45,649 nucleotides of DNA from Anaerolineales bacterium (GCA_020634875.1 JACKAX010000030.1:1-45649), one strand, 5' to 3'; shown: positions 23,861 to 33,178, counted from the stretch's first letter. Notes: a model not told the origin generated them from the sequence alone. Made by a program: numbers and translations.

Positions 23861-25270
23861 ATGCCTGTTTCAAAAGCCCCCAAAACCTTCCACCTCGTTT
23901 CCCTCGGCTGTTCCAAAAACTCCGTTGACTCCGACTCGATGGCCCAATTGTTGGGCAACGCGGGTTTTCGCCCGGTTGCCAACCCCAATCAGGCGGGTGT
24001 CCTGCTCGTCAATACGTGTGGGTTCATTGGCCCCGCGCGGGACGAGTCCTACCGCGTGCTCAGCGAACTCGCTGCACACAAACGGGGTGGGCAACTCCTC
24101 ATTGCCGCCGGATGCCTGACCCAACGCTACGGTATGGAAGTGGCGCAACGTGTCCCCGGCATTGACGGCATCTTGGGCACCCGCCGTTGGATGGACATCG
24201 TGGATGTCGTCACTCAACTCCGCCGCGCCAAACACCCCGAACCCCTCTACCACCTCCCTACGGAAGCCCTCACCGTCGGTACGGATGAACACGAAGCCTT
24301 GCGTGTCACGGTGCAAGGAGCCAGCGCGTATATTAAAATCGCCGATGGATGCCGCCGTCCGTGTGCGTTTTGCGCCATCCCCCTCATCAAAGGAACCGCG
24401 GTCAGCCGCCCGCTGGACGCGATCCTGGCGGAGGCTCGCACCCTGCGCGACCGCGGCGTCCGGGAGTTGATCCTGATCGCCCAAGACAGTACCGATTACG
24501 GGCACGATTTGGGGATGAAAGAAGGCTTGTCTACCCTGCTCGAAGAACTCGTCAAAGCCGTCCCGGATGTGGACTGGCTCCGGATCATGTACGCCTTCCC
24601 CGGCTACGTCACCGACCGGATGATCGAGACGATGGCAACGCACAAACAACTGATTCCCTACCTGGACATGCCCCTCCAACACGCCCATCCAATGGCCCTC
24701 CGCCGGATGCGTCGCCCCGCCAACATGGATTGGGTCCGCGAGACGCTCGCCAAAATGCGAACCGCCATGCCCGACCTTTCGCTCCGCACCACCTTCATCG
24801 TCGGCTACCCCGGCGAGACGGACGAGGAATTCCAGACATTGCTCGACTTCGTTCAGGAAACCCGCTTCGACCGCGTGGGCGCGTTCCAATTCTCCTTTGA
24901 ACCCGGCACCACCAGCGAACCCCTCGGTGACCCCGTTCCTGCGGAAGTGAAACAGGCGCGGTACGAACAACTGATGGAACTCCAGCAACCCATTTCGCTG
25001 GAGAAAAATCAGGCGTTTGTGGGGAAGACGTTGGAAGTGTTGGTCGAAGGGCAAGGAGAAATTGAAGGATCGGGCGACCCCATCTCCATCGGGCGCAGTT
25101 ACCGGGACGCACCGGAGATTGATGGCGTGGTGCTGATCGAGGGCGAAGTCCCGGCGGGGGAAATGGTCCCCGTGCGGATCACGGGCGCAATGGCGTATGA
25201 TCTGGTGGGGACGGTTGGCTGGGGTAATCAGGGGGTGATTGGGTTGGAGGCTTTGGGGATGATGGAGTGA
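23861..25270 (+). CDS. rimO: ribosomal protein S12 methylthiotransferase RimO
   Basis: 469 residues from the ATG at 23861. The MTTase N-terminal domain begins HLVSLGCSKNSVDSDSMAQLL, the RimO signature; its Cys residues include those in CSKN, VNTCGF and AAGCLTQ. The radical-SAM motif is CRRPCAFC (CX3CX2C) in IADGCRRPCAFCAIPLIKG. A TRAM domain ends the protein (LEVLVEGQGEIEGSGDP onward). RimO adds a methylthio group to an Asp of ribosomal protein S12. The upstream TTG frame at 23825 has no SD. The next gene, a nucleotidase, follows 47 bases later. Confidence 0.95.
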   Translation: MPVSKAPKTFHLVSLGCSKNSVDSDSMAQLLGNAGFRPVANPNQAGVLLVNTCGFIGPARDESYRVLSELAAHKRGGQLLIAAGCLTQRYGMEVAQRVPGIDGILGTRRWMDIVDVVTQLRRAKHPEPLYHLPTEALTVGTDEHEALRVTVQGASAYIKIADGCRRPCAFCAIPLIKGTAVSRPLDAILAEARTLRDRGVRELILIAQDSTDYGHDLGMKEGLSTLLEELVKAVPDVDWLRIMYAFPGYVTDRMIETMATHKQLIPYLDMPLQHAHPMALRRMRRPANMDWVRETLAKMRTAMPDLSLRTTFIVGYPGETDEEFQTLLDFVQETRFDRVGAFQFSFEPGTTSEPLGDPVPAEVKQARYEQLMELQQPISLEKNQAFVGKTLEVLVEGQGEIEGSGDPISIGRSYRDAPEIDGVVLIEGEVPAGEMVPVRITGAMAYDLVGTVGWGNQGVIGLEALGMME

Positions 25271-25317
25271 TGAGTAATAAGTAATAAGTAAAATTTTAAT
25301 CAAAGAGAGAAGTTTTT

Positions 25318-26325
25318 ATGTTAAATACAAACACCCCCGAAATTCAATTTGCCCTCAACACCGTCCGCCTCGCCTCCAAACTGGTGGCGCAGGTGCAATC
25401 CGAGATGGTCACTTCCGCCCTGACGAAGGAAGATAAATCGCCCGTTACCGTGGCGGATTATGGCGCACAGGCGTTGGTCGGCTACTTGCTCGACCAAACA
25501 TTTCCGAATGACCCGCTCGTGGGCGAAGAAGATTCCGCGTCGTTGCGCGAGGAGAAAAACCGGGAAACGTTGGAACGGATTGCGCATTTCGTCGGGCAGT
25601 ATGTGGGGGGGGCAACGACGGACAGCGTGTGCCAGTGGATTGATCGGGGCAGTGCGGAGTCCGGGAAACGTTACTGGACGGTGGACCCCATTGATGGGAC
25701 GAAGGGCTTTCTGCGTGGCGATCAATATGCTGTGGCACTAGCCCTGGTCGAAAATGGCATCGTGCAGGTGGGCGCGCTTGGTTGTCCGAATTTGAGCTTT
25801 GCTTATTTGACTTCGGACGAGGCGACCGCTTTCGCGCCGGGCAACGGCTCGATTGTGGTCGCGGTCCGCGGGCAGGGAACTTGGGCGGCCCCTCTTGCTG
25901 GTGGCGAATTCGTCCGGTTAACCGTTTCCCCGCGCGGGGACGCGTCCCAGGCGCGGATGTTGCGCTCGTTGGAAGAAGCGCACACGAACGTTGGGCAGAT
26001 CGGTGAACTGGTTACTGCGCTGAACGTTCAAGCGACCCCAGTCGGGATGGACAGCCAGGCAAAGTACGCCGTCCTTGCTGCCGGAAAAGGCGATGCCCTT
26101 GTGCGATTGATCTCCGCGAAGATGCCCGATTACAAAGAGAAGATTTGGGATCAGGGGGCAGGCTCGATTGTGGTGGAAGAAGCGGGCGGACGCATCACCG
26201 ACCTGCACGGACGCACGCTCGATTTCACCGCCGGGCGCACACTGGCCCACAACCGGGGGATTCTGGCCTCGAATGGGATGTTGCACAAGGCGTTTTTGGA
26301 GGGGTTGGAGAAGGTTGGCGCGTAG
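25318..26325 (+). CDS. 3'(2'),5'-bisphosphate nucleotidase / inositol monophosphatase family
   Basis: 335 residues. Metal-dependent phosphatase motifs are VGEEDS, WTVDPIDGTKGFLRGDQYAVALALVENG (DPIDGT) and WDQGAGSIVVEEAGGRITDLHG. The long insertion before DPIDGT and the KGFLRG segment fit the Hal2-type enzyme that hydrolyses 3'-phosphoadenosine 5'-phosphate, a by-product of sulfate assimilation, better than inositol monophosphatase. A 26-bp inverted repeat starts nine bases after the stop. Confidence 0.88.
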   Translation: MLNTNTPEIQFALNTVRLASKLVAQVQSEMVTSALTKEDKSPVTVADYGAQALVGYLLDQTFPNDPLVGEEDSASLREEKNRETLERIAHFVGQYVGGATTDSVCQWIDRGSAESGKRYWTVDPIDGTKGFLRGDQYAVALALVENGIVQVGALGCPNLSFAYLTSDEATAFAPGNGSIVVAVRGQGTWAAPLAGGEFVRLTVSPRGDASQARMLRSLEEAHTNVGQIGELVTALNVQATPVGMDSQAKYAVLAAGKGDALVRLISAKMPDYKEKIWDQGAGSIVVEEAGGRITDLHGRTLDFTAGRTLAHNRGILASNGMLHKAFLEGLEKVGA

Positions 26326-26334
26326 CGTAATCAA

Positions 26335-26390
26335 GTGATAAGTGATGAAGTGATAAGTGAAGACTCACTTATCACTTCATCACTTATCAC
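26335..26390. repeat. perfect 26-bp inverted repeat
   Basis: Bases 26335-26360 and 26365-26390 are exact inverted copies around an AGAC loop. Each arm is made of repeated words (GTGATAAGTGA...). It fills the gap between the nucleotidase and the next membrane protein gene. Without a T-run it is not a classic terminator, although the stem is very stable. Similar words occur at 25270-25290. Confidence 0.85.
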
Positions 26391-26402
26391 AAATCACATC
26401 CC

Positions 26403-27998
26403 ATGTCCCGTACTGACAAACTAGCCCTCCTTTTGAGCATCGTTGCGATTTTTGCCGCGTGGGGGGTGGCGCGGAAGGTATTTGAGAATATCCCACATTT
26501 GGAGGATGAACTCGCGTATGTGTGGCAGGCGAAACTGATGGCGGCTGGGGAAGCGACGATGCCGACACCGATTGAGCCAAAGAAGTTTTTGATTCCGTTT
26601 GTGGTAGATTACAACGGGCTGCGGTTTGGGAAGTATCCGTTGGGGTGGCCCGCCCTGTTGGCGGTGGGGATTAAGTTGGGGGTACGGGATTGGGTCAATC
26701 CGTTGCTGGCGGGGTTGGCGGTGTGGTTGATGTATGTGTTGGGGAAGCGGTTGATGACTGAAATCGTAGGGTTTTTGGCGGCGTTGTTGATGGTGACTTC
26801 GCCGTTTTTTTTGGTGAATGTGGGATCGTTGCTTTCACACGCGTGGGGGTTGGTGTTGAGTTTGGGGTTTGTGGTCGCGTGGTGGGGGATGGGGGAGGGG
26901 GGCGAAGGAGAAAAGGAGAAAAAGGGAGGGGGAGAGGGGGTGAAGTGGGTGGCGGCGGTGACGGCGGGGGCGGCGTTAGGGATGCTGGCGGTGACGAGGC
27001 CATTTTCGGCGGTGGGGGTGGCGATTCCGTTTGGGTTACATGGGCTGTATTTACTGGTGAAAGGGCCGGGAAAGGTGCGGGGACGGGTGATCCTGGTTGG
27101 TTTCTTGGCCGGGTTGGTGAGTTTGTTGGTGCCGCTTTGGCAGGCGGTGGCGACAGGCGATCCGTCTTTGAACCCGTACACGTTGTGGTGGTCGTATGAC
27201 AAGGTGGGGTTTGGGCCGGGGCATGGGGTGATCCCGACGGGGCATACGTTGCGTCAGGGGTGGATTAATACAAAGCAATTGCTGGGCGTGGCAGCAAGTG
27301 ATGTATTCGGTTGGCCGTGGCTTTCGTGGCTTTTTTTGCCGTTTGGGGTATGGGCGTCGCGACGGAATGGAAAGGTCTTGTTGACCGGGACAGTGGTAGT
27401 CAGTTTGCTGGTGTTGTATCTGGCGTATTGGATTGGGGCGTGGTTGTTTGGGCCGCGGTATCAGTTTGAGGGTTTATATAGTTTGACGTTGGTGAGCGCA
27501 GCGGGGATTGCGTTGTTGGCCGGGTGGTTGGGGTCCACGCGGAACCTTACGATGGAGAGTGGGCACACGTCTGAGGATACCGGCGACACCGCGGAAACCG
27601 GGAAAAACTGGCGCAAAGTTCGTAAGATGGGGATCACTGTCTTGGTGGGGGTGTTGTTCGCGGGAAATATCTTCTTTTATTTACCGAATCGGTTCCATCA
27701 GATGTATGGGTTGTATGGCATTTCTGCTTCCCGACTGGCTCCGTTTTTGACGCCAGGAGTGCAGAAATTAGCTCCAGCGGTGATTATTGTGCATGGCAAT
27801 ATCTGGTCGGACTATGGAAATTTTTTAGATCTGGAAGATCCGCTTTTGACTTCGCCGTTTATTTTTACGTTTGGGGACAGTAATTCGTTGAAAGATTCGC
27901 TCTTGGAGACCTTCCCGGAGCGGGGGATTTATCACTATTACCCGGACAGTGAGCCGTATAAGTTTTATACGGGACGTGTGCCAGAGTTAGAGCCTTAA
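26403..27998 (+). CDS. GT-C-like multi-pass membrane protein
   Basis: 531 residues with about ten hydrophobic helices. The first loop has FENIPHLEDELAYVWQAKLMAAGE, resembling the acidic-motif loop of GT39-type glycosyltransferases seen in Chloroflexota (P-H-x-x-D-E-x-x-Y). A low-complexity Gly/Glu/Lys insertion (about residues 160-178) lies in a predicted cytoplasmic loop, and the C-terminal soluble part contains VIIVHGNIWSDYGNFL. Codon use is unusually rich in T and G on this strand. No SD is obvious. The sugar donor and acceptor are unknown. Confidence 0.7.
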   Translation: MSRTDKLALLLSIVAIFAAWGVARKVFENIPHLEDELAYVWQAKLMAAGEATMPTPIEPKKFLIPFVVDYNGLRFGKYPLGWPALLAVGIKLGVRDWVNPLLAGLAVWLMYVLGKRLMTEIVGFLAALLMVTSPFFLVNVGSLLSHAWGLVLSLGFVVAWWGMGEGGEGEKEKKGGGEGVKWVAAVTAGAALGMLAVTRPFSAVGVAIPFGLHGLYLLVKGPGKVRGRVILVGFLAGLVSLLVPLWQAVATGDPSLNPYTLWWSYDKVGFGPGHGVIPTGHTLRQGWINTKQLLGVAASDVFGWPWLSWLFLPFGVWASRRNGKVLLTGTVVVSLLVLYLAYWIGAWLFGPRYQFEGLYSLTLVSAAGIALLAGWLGSTRNLTMESGHTSEDTGDTAETGKNWRKVRKMGITVLVGVLFAGNIFFYLPNRFHQMYGLYGISASRLAPFLTPGVQKLAPAVIIVHGNIWSDYGNFLDLEDPLLTSPFIFTFGDSNSLKDSLLETFPERGIYHYYPDSEPYKFYTGRVPELEP

Positions 27999-28009
27999 AC
28001 CCCAAAACG

Positions 28010-28095
28010 CCGAGTTTTTGCTTTACAAGCAAATCCCCCTGCTTTTTAGGAAACTTTTCTCGCTTGCAACTCTCGTTGTCAAAGAAAAAACTCGG
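28010..28095. repeat. inverted repeat downstream of the membrane protein gene
   Basis: CCGAGTTTTTGCTTTACAA (28010-28028) pairs with TTGTCAAAGAAAAAACTCGG (28076-28095), with about two mismatches and a one-base offset, and is followed by GTTTTTAA. It could act as a terminator for the upstream gene. The rest of the gap up to 28158 shows nothing recognisable. Confidence 0.55.
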
Positions 28096-28158
28096 TTTTT
28101 AACCCCTCTATCCCTCTATCCCCAAAAAGTAACGCTGGGTGGAACGCGCCTGTTCTCT

Positions 28159-28204
28159 TTTCGGACACCTTTCGGACGTTTTTAGGACGAGCGCGCCATA
28201 GAAT
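28159..28204 (+). promoter_or_regulatory. three 11-bp-phased direct repeats next to a -10 box
   Basis: TTTCGGAC begins at 28159 and 28170, and TTTAGGAC at 28181, so the spacing is exactly 11 bp each time. A -10-like TAGAAT lies at 28199-28204, ten bases after the last repeat, and no -35 is evident. Direct repeats on one helical face that replace the -35 are characteristic of activation by OmpR/PhoB-type response regulators. The promoter would drive the large secreted protein gene at 28402 with a leader of about 190 bases. Confidence 0.6.
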
Positions 28205-28227
28205 GAACGCATGTTAAGGACTAATCA

Positions 28228-28357
28228 GGCGGAGAAGTCTCAGCAATGCTCGTGGTACACGAACGGCGTTCCTTAACGGGCGTCTTTTGAGATTCAGCGA
28301 GGGGGCGCATGAAGGAACGCCGTTCGTCGGCTCCATATCGAGAATTGCTGGAGAAGT
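28228..28357. repeat. large inverted repeat in the leader of the secreted protein gene
   Basis: The inner arms ACGAACGGCGTTCCTT (28259-28274) and AAGGAACGCCGTTCGT (28312-28327) pair perfectly. The outer parts, GGAGAAGTCTCAGCAATGCTCG and CGAGAATTGCTGGAGAAGTTCC, also match with gaps. Total arm length is about 45 bases with a loop of about 37. It lies between the predicted start of transcription and the SD AAGGAG near 28391. It could be a structured leader or a palindromic mobile element. Confidence 0.6.
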
Positions 28358-28401
28358 TCCCGCGGGTTAGTTCAATCTTTTTCCACTTTTAAGGAGACAA
28401 A

Positions 28402-31400
28402 ATGAGGAGAATGTTGATGCGTTCGTTATCGTATGTGCTGTTCGCGGTGATGGCTTTTTGGGTCGCCACCAACGTGGGGCAGGCACACTCCAGCCCGGCA
28501 GAAGACCAAGCCGGGGATGCGCGCGACCGGATTCAAGTGGTCCTGGCCGCGGATGGCGCGCCCGCTCCCGGCGGGACCGCACACCTGACTTTTTCTGCCA
28601 CGCCGCTAGTGACAACGCCCGATTTGGTGATTGAATGGATGTTGCCAGACGGCGTCAAGATGAAAGGCCAAACGGTGGAAACCCTGGGTGGGCAAACCGC
28701 CGGGCAAACCGTCCAAACCCAGGGCGACCTGACCTTCGCCGCGCCAGGTACCTATCAGGTGATTGTGGCGGCCTCCTTTCACCCTTCCTCGGGCATGAAT
28801 TTTGCCGCGACGGGCGTCCTCTTTTTTGTGATTGATAACCAGGGCAGTTACGTCACCGATCAAGACCCAAATGCACGCCGCCCCGTGACACGCGGCATGG
28901 AGGGGGAGTCTGTGACATCCATCCCTTCGGCGAACCTGGCCCCGGATGGCCCCAACACCGACGGATGTTTTACCGTGACCGGGCATGTGACCCGAACGGA
29001 ACGCCCGATTACCAGTAGCGGGTTTGGCTCTAGTACTATCGTGCCTGTTGTCAACGGCCTTGTGGATATTCGCGAAGAGGACATCGTTTTTGATGATTCT
29101 TATGGCACCGTGCTCACGGATGGAGAAGGCAATTTCTCCAAATCCTTCTGCGATGATGATGGCTTGTTTGATGACACCCTGGAAATCTATGTGCGTCTGA
29201 TTTCGGAGCGGCATAACAACGGGCAGATCGTGTATGTCGAAGACAGTTCGTACATTGATGAAAAATACGAATACAACACCGCCGTGACCGAGTCAACCGG
29301 GGGCACCATCAACTACAATCTCAACCTGGACTATGATTGGAGCGGAATTTTTAATATTATTGATTCTGCTTCGCTGGCGCGTAATTTTTGGGTTTCCAGT
29401 GGCAATTCTTACGATGAAGATGTGGAAATTCACTGGGAAAACGGCTACGGCGATGATGGCTCATACTTTGACCCGTTCTTCAACGAAATCACCATTGCCG
29501 ATGATCCTTCCGACCCCGATCAATGGGATGATGGCGTGATCATGCACGAATGGGGTCACTCCGCAGATGATTATTATTCCTGCGATGATAACCCTGGCGG
29601 CGACCACAACGTTAACGAAATCCTCGGCGATAATGAACTCTCCTGGGGGGAGGGCTACCCCGATTATTATCAGAGCGCGGTCCGTGCCGCCAACGGGTAT
29701 CCTGATGCCAGCTACTATCTCGAAACCAAAGCCGGCTCATCGTATTGGTTTGTGAATTTAGAGACATTAGATGTTGACACGCCCAATCTCGTCACGACCT
29801 ATAACGAGATGGCCGTCGCGGCCGCGCTTTGGGACTTTATTGACACGGCCTCCGATGGACAAGATACCGTTTCCTACGGGCATGATGTCGTCCAATATGT
29901 GTACACCTCTGATGAATTTATGGATGTCGCCTACGGTCTTTTTGACGATACCTGCAACTTCGACACCTTTATGCGTGGCTGGATTGATGCCGGGTATCCG
30001 AAGGATGCCGAAACCGCCGCAGTCGTGATGCAGAACGTCGGCTATACCCTGCCCGCTTCCACCCTGTTTGCTGCTTCCAATAGCGATTCCCCCTCGCAGG
30101 TCAACGCCAACGCTTACGATGCGGTAGATGTCTATCGCTGGTGGAACCAACTCACCTACGTCGCCGACAACAGCCATAGCATGACCGGGCCAAAATACAA
30201 CGCGATGAAGGCCCTCTTTGCCGAAGCGGTCAACGACCTGGGCGCAAATCCCCTCGGCACCGAGTTCGCCCTCGAACAATTCAACAACACCTCCACCACC
30301 AACCAGATCACCTTCGCCGGACAATTCTTCCCCGAAAATCTGATTGACCCCATCAACGCCCTCTCCACGAATCCCGCTGCCGATGCTGCGTGCCAGGTTT
30401 ACGCGCTGCGTGCCCTCGCCCAGGCGGTGGACAACAAAGAAAAAGGCGACGTGTGGCTCTTCACCGATGGCGACACCTACCAAACCCCCTCCGTGGAAGC
30501 GATGCGCCAGGTGCTGACGGACAAACAACTCCGCGCCTCCATCGCCCTCATGGGTTTGTGCAGCAACCTGGCCGAAAAGCCCAACGGCCCCATCACGATG
30601 GACAGCCTCCAGGCCCTCTCGCCCGAAGAACAGCAAGCCCTGATGAGTGATGTGATCGCCCGCGGACAGGCTCGCACCGCGCTCGGTGTAACTGCGAATG
30701 ACGTGCCGGGCGGGTTGGTCCCCTACCTGCTCACCGCGATGAACAGTGGCGGACAATTCCTCTACGTGAGCGATGCCCAGGTTGCTGACGCTGCCGACAT
30801 CCTCCGGGCGCAGATCACCAATTCCGCGGGCGCGGGACGCTGGTCCGATTACGTCAGCGATCAGGATACGTACCGGTACGATTCCCTCGCTACGTTTGAA
30901 TACAGTTGGATTGATGCCTCCGACGGCGTGGATCACAGCAACCCCGACCTGGACAGCTACCTGACTATCGCGTTGCCCGCGCCTTTCACCTTCTATGGCA
31001 ACACCTATTCTGCGGTGAACGTGTTTGAAAATGGGTATGTCACCTTTGGTAGCCATTTCACCAATGTCAACGTGAACACCACGCTCCCCACCGCCGCCGA
31101 ACCCAACAACAGTCTCTATCTCTATTGGGACGACATTCAACCCAACTTTTACGTGCCCCTGCAAACGGATGATCCCAATTGTTGTGTCACCGGGCACATC
31201 TATACCAAACAGCAGGGTGACTGGTTTGTCATCGAATACTACGATTACCTTTCGTACACCCCCGCCGCAACCAGCAACACGTTTGAACTCCTCCTCAACC
31301 TGACCACAGGCGAAATCCGCTACCAGTACCACCTCGTACCGAACGGTGCGGCCAGTGCCACGCTCGGCCTCGAAAATGGCAACGGCACGGATGGATTTGG

Positions 31401-33033
31401 GATTACCTACAATGATGTTAACAGCATCTCCGATGATATGGGCTTCAAGATCACTCCTGCCCCCGCCCAACCCACCAAAACCTACGATGTGTTGGTGGAC
31501 AGCAGCATGGACGCGGTCGGTTTTCTGTTGACCGGGTACAGCGGCTCGTTTGACCCCCTGCTCGTCACCAAACCGAACGGCACGCCCGTCAGTTGTGCGG
31601 ACAGCGGCGTGTATTGCCTGGACTTGGACCTCGTGCAGTACGTGCAGGTCAACACCAACGGGCTGACCGGAACGTGGCATGCGACGGTGGGCGCAGGCAG
31701 CACGGGCCAGGGCACTTTCTCCTTCACGAGTTTTGCCTCCAGCCCCATCACCGTGGAAGGTGGCTTCGACCACACCCTCTCGCTGGGTGGCTTTCACCCG
31801 ATCCTGATTACCCTGCCCAATCCGTCCGGGATCACCCAATTGAACGGGCACTTCCTGACCGGGGGCGGCAATCCCTTCGGCGGGAGTTTCCCCTTCTTTG
31901 ATGATGGCAATCATGGGGATGGGCGTGCGGGCGATGGCGTGTTCGGCTCCAATCCGTTTACCCCGCCCGCCGCGGGCAACGCCTTCCTCCGTGTCACCGG
32001 CCAGAAGAACGGCGAAACGTTCGAGCGCACGGACCCCAGCCCGTACACTTTCTCCCCCCTGGAAGTGACTTCCCTCGGCCCCCGCGATAACTTCGGTGGC
32101 GCGACCTTCCTGCCGTTTGAAGTGACGAACTACGATACCGCCGATCACTGCTACTGGGTGAACTACGATGCCCCTGAAGGTTGGTACGTCAAATTCGTGC
32201 TCTTCCCCATCGTATGTGTCAACGCTGGACAAACCGAAACCATCAACTTTGAGACGTACATGGCCCCCGGCACCACCAATGACCTGCCAAGCGGCACGAC
32301 AGGCAAAATAACCATTTCGCTCACGGAATGGGAAAAAGGCGAAATCAGCGACTCCGACACTTCGCAGATCACCCGCCGCCGCTCCGCCGCCTCGATCACG
32401 ATCTTCAACCCCTCCAAGTACATTCGCCCCAATGGTGATACGGTCGAACTAGAAGTGATGGTCCTCGATGACCAAAACGTTCCCGTGGCAGATGGAACGG
32501 TGGTCTCGTTCCTGGCGAATGATGGCAACATCATCGCCGATGGCACCACCTCCGGTGGCTTCTTGCGGGTGGAGTACACCAGTGGCCCGAACGTGGGCAC
32601 GGACACGGTGAAGGCAACCGTGGTTTCCACGGGTATCTTTGCCACGACCAACATCAACGTTCAGGACCCCGAACCCGACAAGATCACCCTGACCCTTTCC
32701 AGCAACTCCGTTAAACCGGATGGTGTTTCCCAGGTCATCCTGACCGCGATCGTAACCGACAAGTGGGGTGACCCCGTTGCCGGGCAGGAAGTCCACATCG
32801 GGGTGGAGGGCGATGCTCAATTTGGGACCATTGAAGGCGGCGAGGTGGTTGTGGGGGTCACGGATGCGAACGGTCAGTTCAGCGCTGTGTACACCAGCGG
32901 CGAAACGCTGGGGGTGGTGGGTGTTCGAGCTGAGTTGTTCTTCGATCAAGGGAGTGGAGATGAGGTTGTCAGCTTCGACCGGAAAGAAATCCATCTCGGT
33001 TCGATGATTCTTTTGCCGTTCGTTATCAAGTAA
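28402..33033 (+). CDS. large secreted multidomain protein with HExxH protease-like and vWA-like regions
   Basis: 1543 residues. A signal peptide covers about residues 1-28 (hydrophobic core LSYVLFAVMAFWVATNVGQA). A metalloprotease-like region carries HEWGH (382-386) and a downstream WGEGYPDYY Glu (417), the gluzincin arrangement. A vWA-like region follows with MIDAS-like DNSHS (589-593) and a later FTDGD. Then comes a beta-rich region resembling cell-surface modules (FENGYVTFGSHF), and two Big_1-type Ig repeats near the end (PSKYIRPNGDTVELEVMV and SSNSVKPDGVSQVILTAIV). The protein ends in SMILLPFVIK. It is probably a cell-surface or secreted peptidase or adhesin. The start has AAGGAG eight bases upstream; two Met codons nearby are alternatives. 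Confidence 0.85.
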   Translation: MRRMLMRSLSYVLFAVMAFWVATNVGQAHSSPAEDQAGDARDRIQVVLAADGAPAPGGTAHLTFSATPLVTTPDLVIEWMLPDGVKMKGQTVETLGGQTAGQTVQTQGDLTFAAPGTYQVIVAASFHPSSGMNFAATGVLFFVIDNQGSYVTDQDPNARRPVTRGMEGESVTSIPSANLAPDGPNTDGCFTVTGHVTRTERPITSSGFGSSTIVPVVNGLVDIREEDIVFDDSYGTVLTDGEGNFSKSFCDDDGLFDDTLEIYVRLISERHNNGQIVYVEDSSYIDEKYEYNTAVTESTGGTINYNLNLDYDWSGIFNIIDSASLARNFWVSSGNSYDEDVEIHWENGYGDDGSYFDPFFNEITIADDPSDPDQWDDGVIMHEWGHSADDYYSCDDNPGGDHNVNEILGDNELSWGEGYPDYYQSAVRAANGYPDASYYLETKAGSSYWFVNLETLDVDTPNLVTTYNEMAVAAALWDFIDTASDGQDTVSYGHDVVQYVYTSDEFMDVAYGLFDDTCNFDTFMRGWIDAGYPKDAETAAVVMQNVGYTLPASTLFAASNSDSPSQVNANAYDAVDVYRWWNQLTYVADNSHSMTGPKYNAMKALFAEAVNDLGANPLGTEFALEQFNNTSTTNQITFAGQFFPENLIDPINALSTNPAADAACQVYALRALAQAVDNKEKGDVWLFTDGDTYQTPSVEAMRQVLTDKQLRASIALMGLCSNLAEKPNGPITMDSLQALSPEEQQALMSDVIARGQARTALGVTANDVPGGLVPYLLTAMNSGGQFLYVSDAQVADAADILRAQITNSAGAGRWSDYVSDQDTYRYDSLATFEYSWIDASDGVDHSNPDLDSYLTIALPAPFTFYGNTYSAVNVFENGYVTFGSHFTNVNVNTTLPTAAEPNNSLYLYWDDIQPNFYVPLQTDDPNCCVTGHIYTKQQGDWFVIEYYDYLSYTPAATSNTFELLLNLTTGEIRYQYHLVPNGAASATLGLENGNGTDGFGITYNDVNSISDDMGFKITPAPAQPTKTYDVLVDSSMDAVGFLLTGYSGSFDPLLVTKPNGTPVSCADSGVYCLDLDLVQYVQVNTNGLTGTWHATVGAGSTGQGTFSFTSFASSPITVEGGFDHTLSLGGFHPILITLPNPSGITQLNGHFLTGGGNPFGGSFPFFDDGNHGDGRAGDGVFGSNPFTPPAAGNAFLRVTGQKNGETFERTDPSPYTFSPLEVTSLGPRDNFGGATFLPFEVTNYDTADHCYWVNYDAPEGWYVKFVLFPIVCVNAGQTETINFETYMAPGTTNDLPSGTTGKITISLTEWEKGEISDSDTSQITRRRSAASITIFNPSKYIRPNGDTVELEVMVLDDQNVPVADGTVVSFLANDGNIIADGTTSGGFLRVEYTSGPNVGTDTVKATVVSTGIFATTNINVQDPEPDKITLTLSSNSVKPDGVSQVILTAIVTDKWGDPVAGQEVHIGVEGDAQFGTIEGGEVVVGVTDANGQFSAVYTSGETLGVVGVRAELFFDQGSGDEVVSFDRKEIHLGSMILLPFVIK

Positions 33034-33078
33034 CTCGCACGAAAGCCTCTGGATCAACAGGAAGAAGGAGGCTTGATC

Positions 33079-33115
33079 AAAAGCGGTGCAGGGGCATGCC
33101 CCTGCACCGCTTTTT
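33079..33115 (+). terminator. 36-bp perfect palindrome, probable terminator
   Basis: AAAAGCGGTGCAGGGGCA (33079-33096) is followed directly by its exact inverse (33097-33114), then further T. The GC-rich stem flanked by A-run and T-run would terminate in either direction. It lies 46 bases after the secreted protein's stop. Confidence 0.8.
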
Positions 33116-33132
33116 CAGCGGAAAAGTGCCGA

Positions 33133-33178
33133 AATTTTGAAGGGGTGGAAAATGTCCATCTTCCACCCCTTCAAAATT
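33133..33178. repeat. 18-bp inverted repeat
   Basis: AATTTTGAAGGGGTGGAA (33133-33150) and TTCCACCCCTTCAAAATT (33161-33178) are perfect arms with a 10-base loop. It is the second of three unrelated palindromes in this 320-base gap. Confidence 0.8.

Noticed and set aside
23870..25303. 477-codon minus-strand frame over rimO
   Set aside because: Antisense shadow; RimO on the plus strand has unmistakable signatures.
29767..32232. 821-codon open frame on the minus strand
   Set aside because: It lies wholly inside the secreted protein gene in the opposite direction. The plus frame has a signal peptide and recognisable motifs; the minus frame is the long stop-free shadow expected from its GC-rich third positions and has no family pattern.
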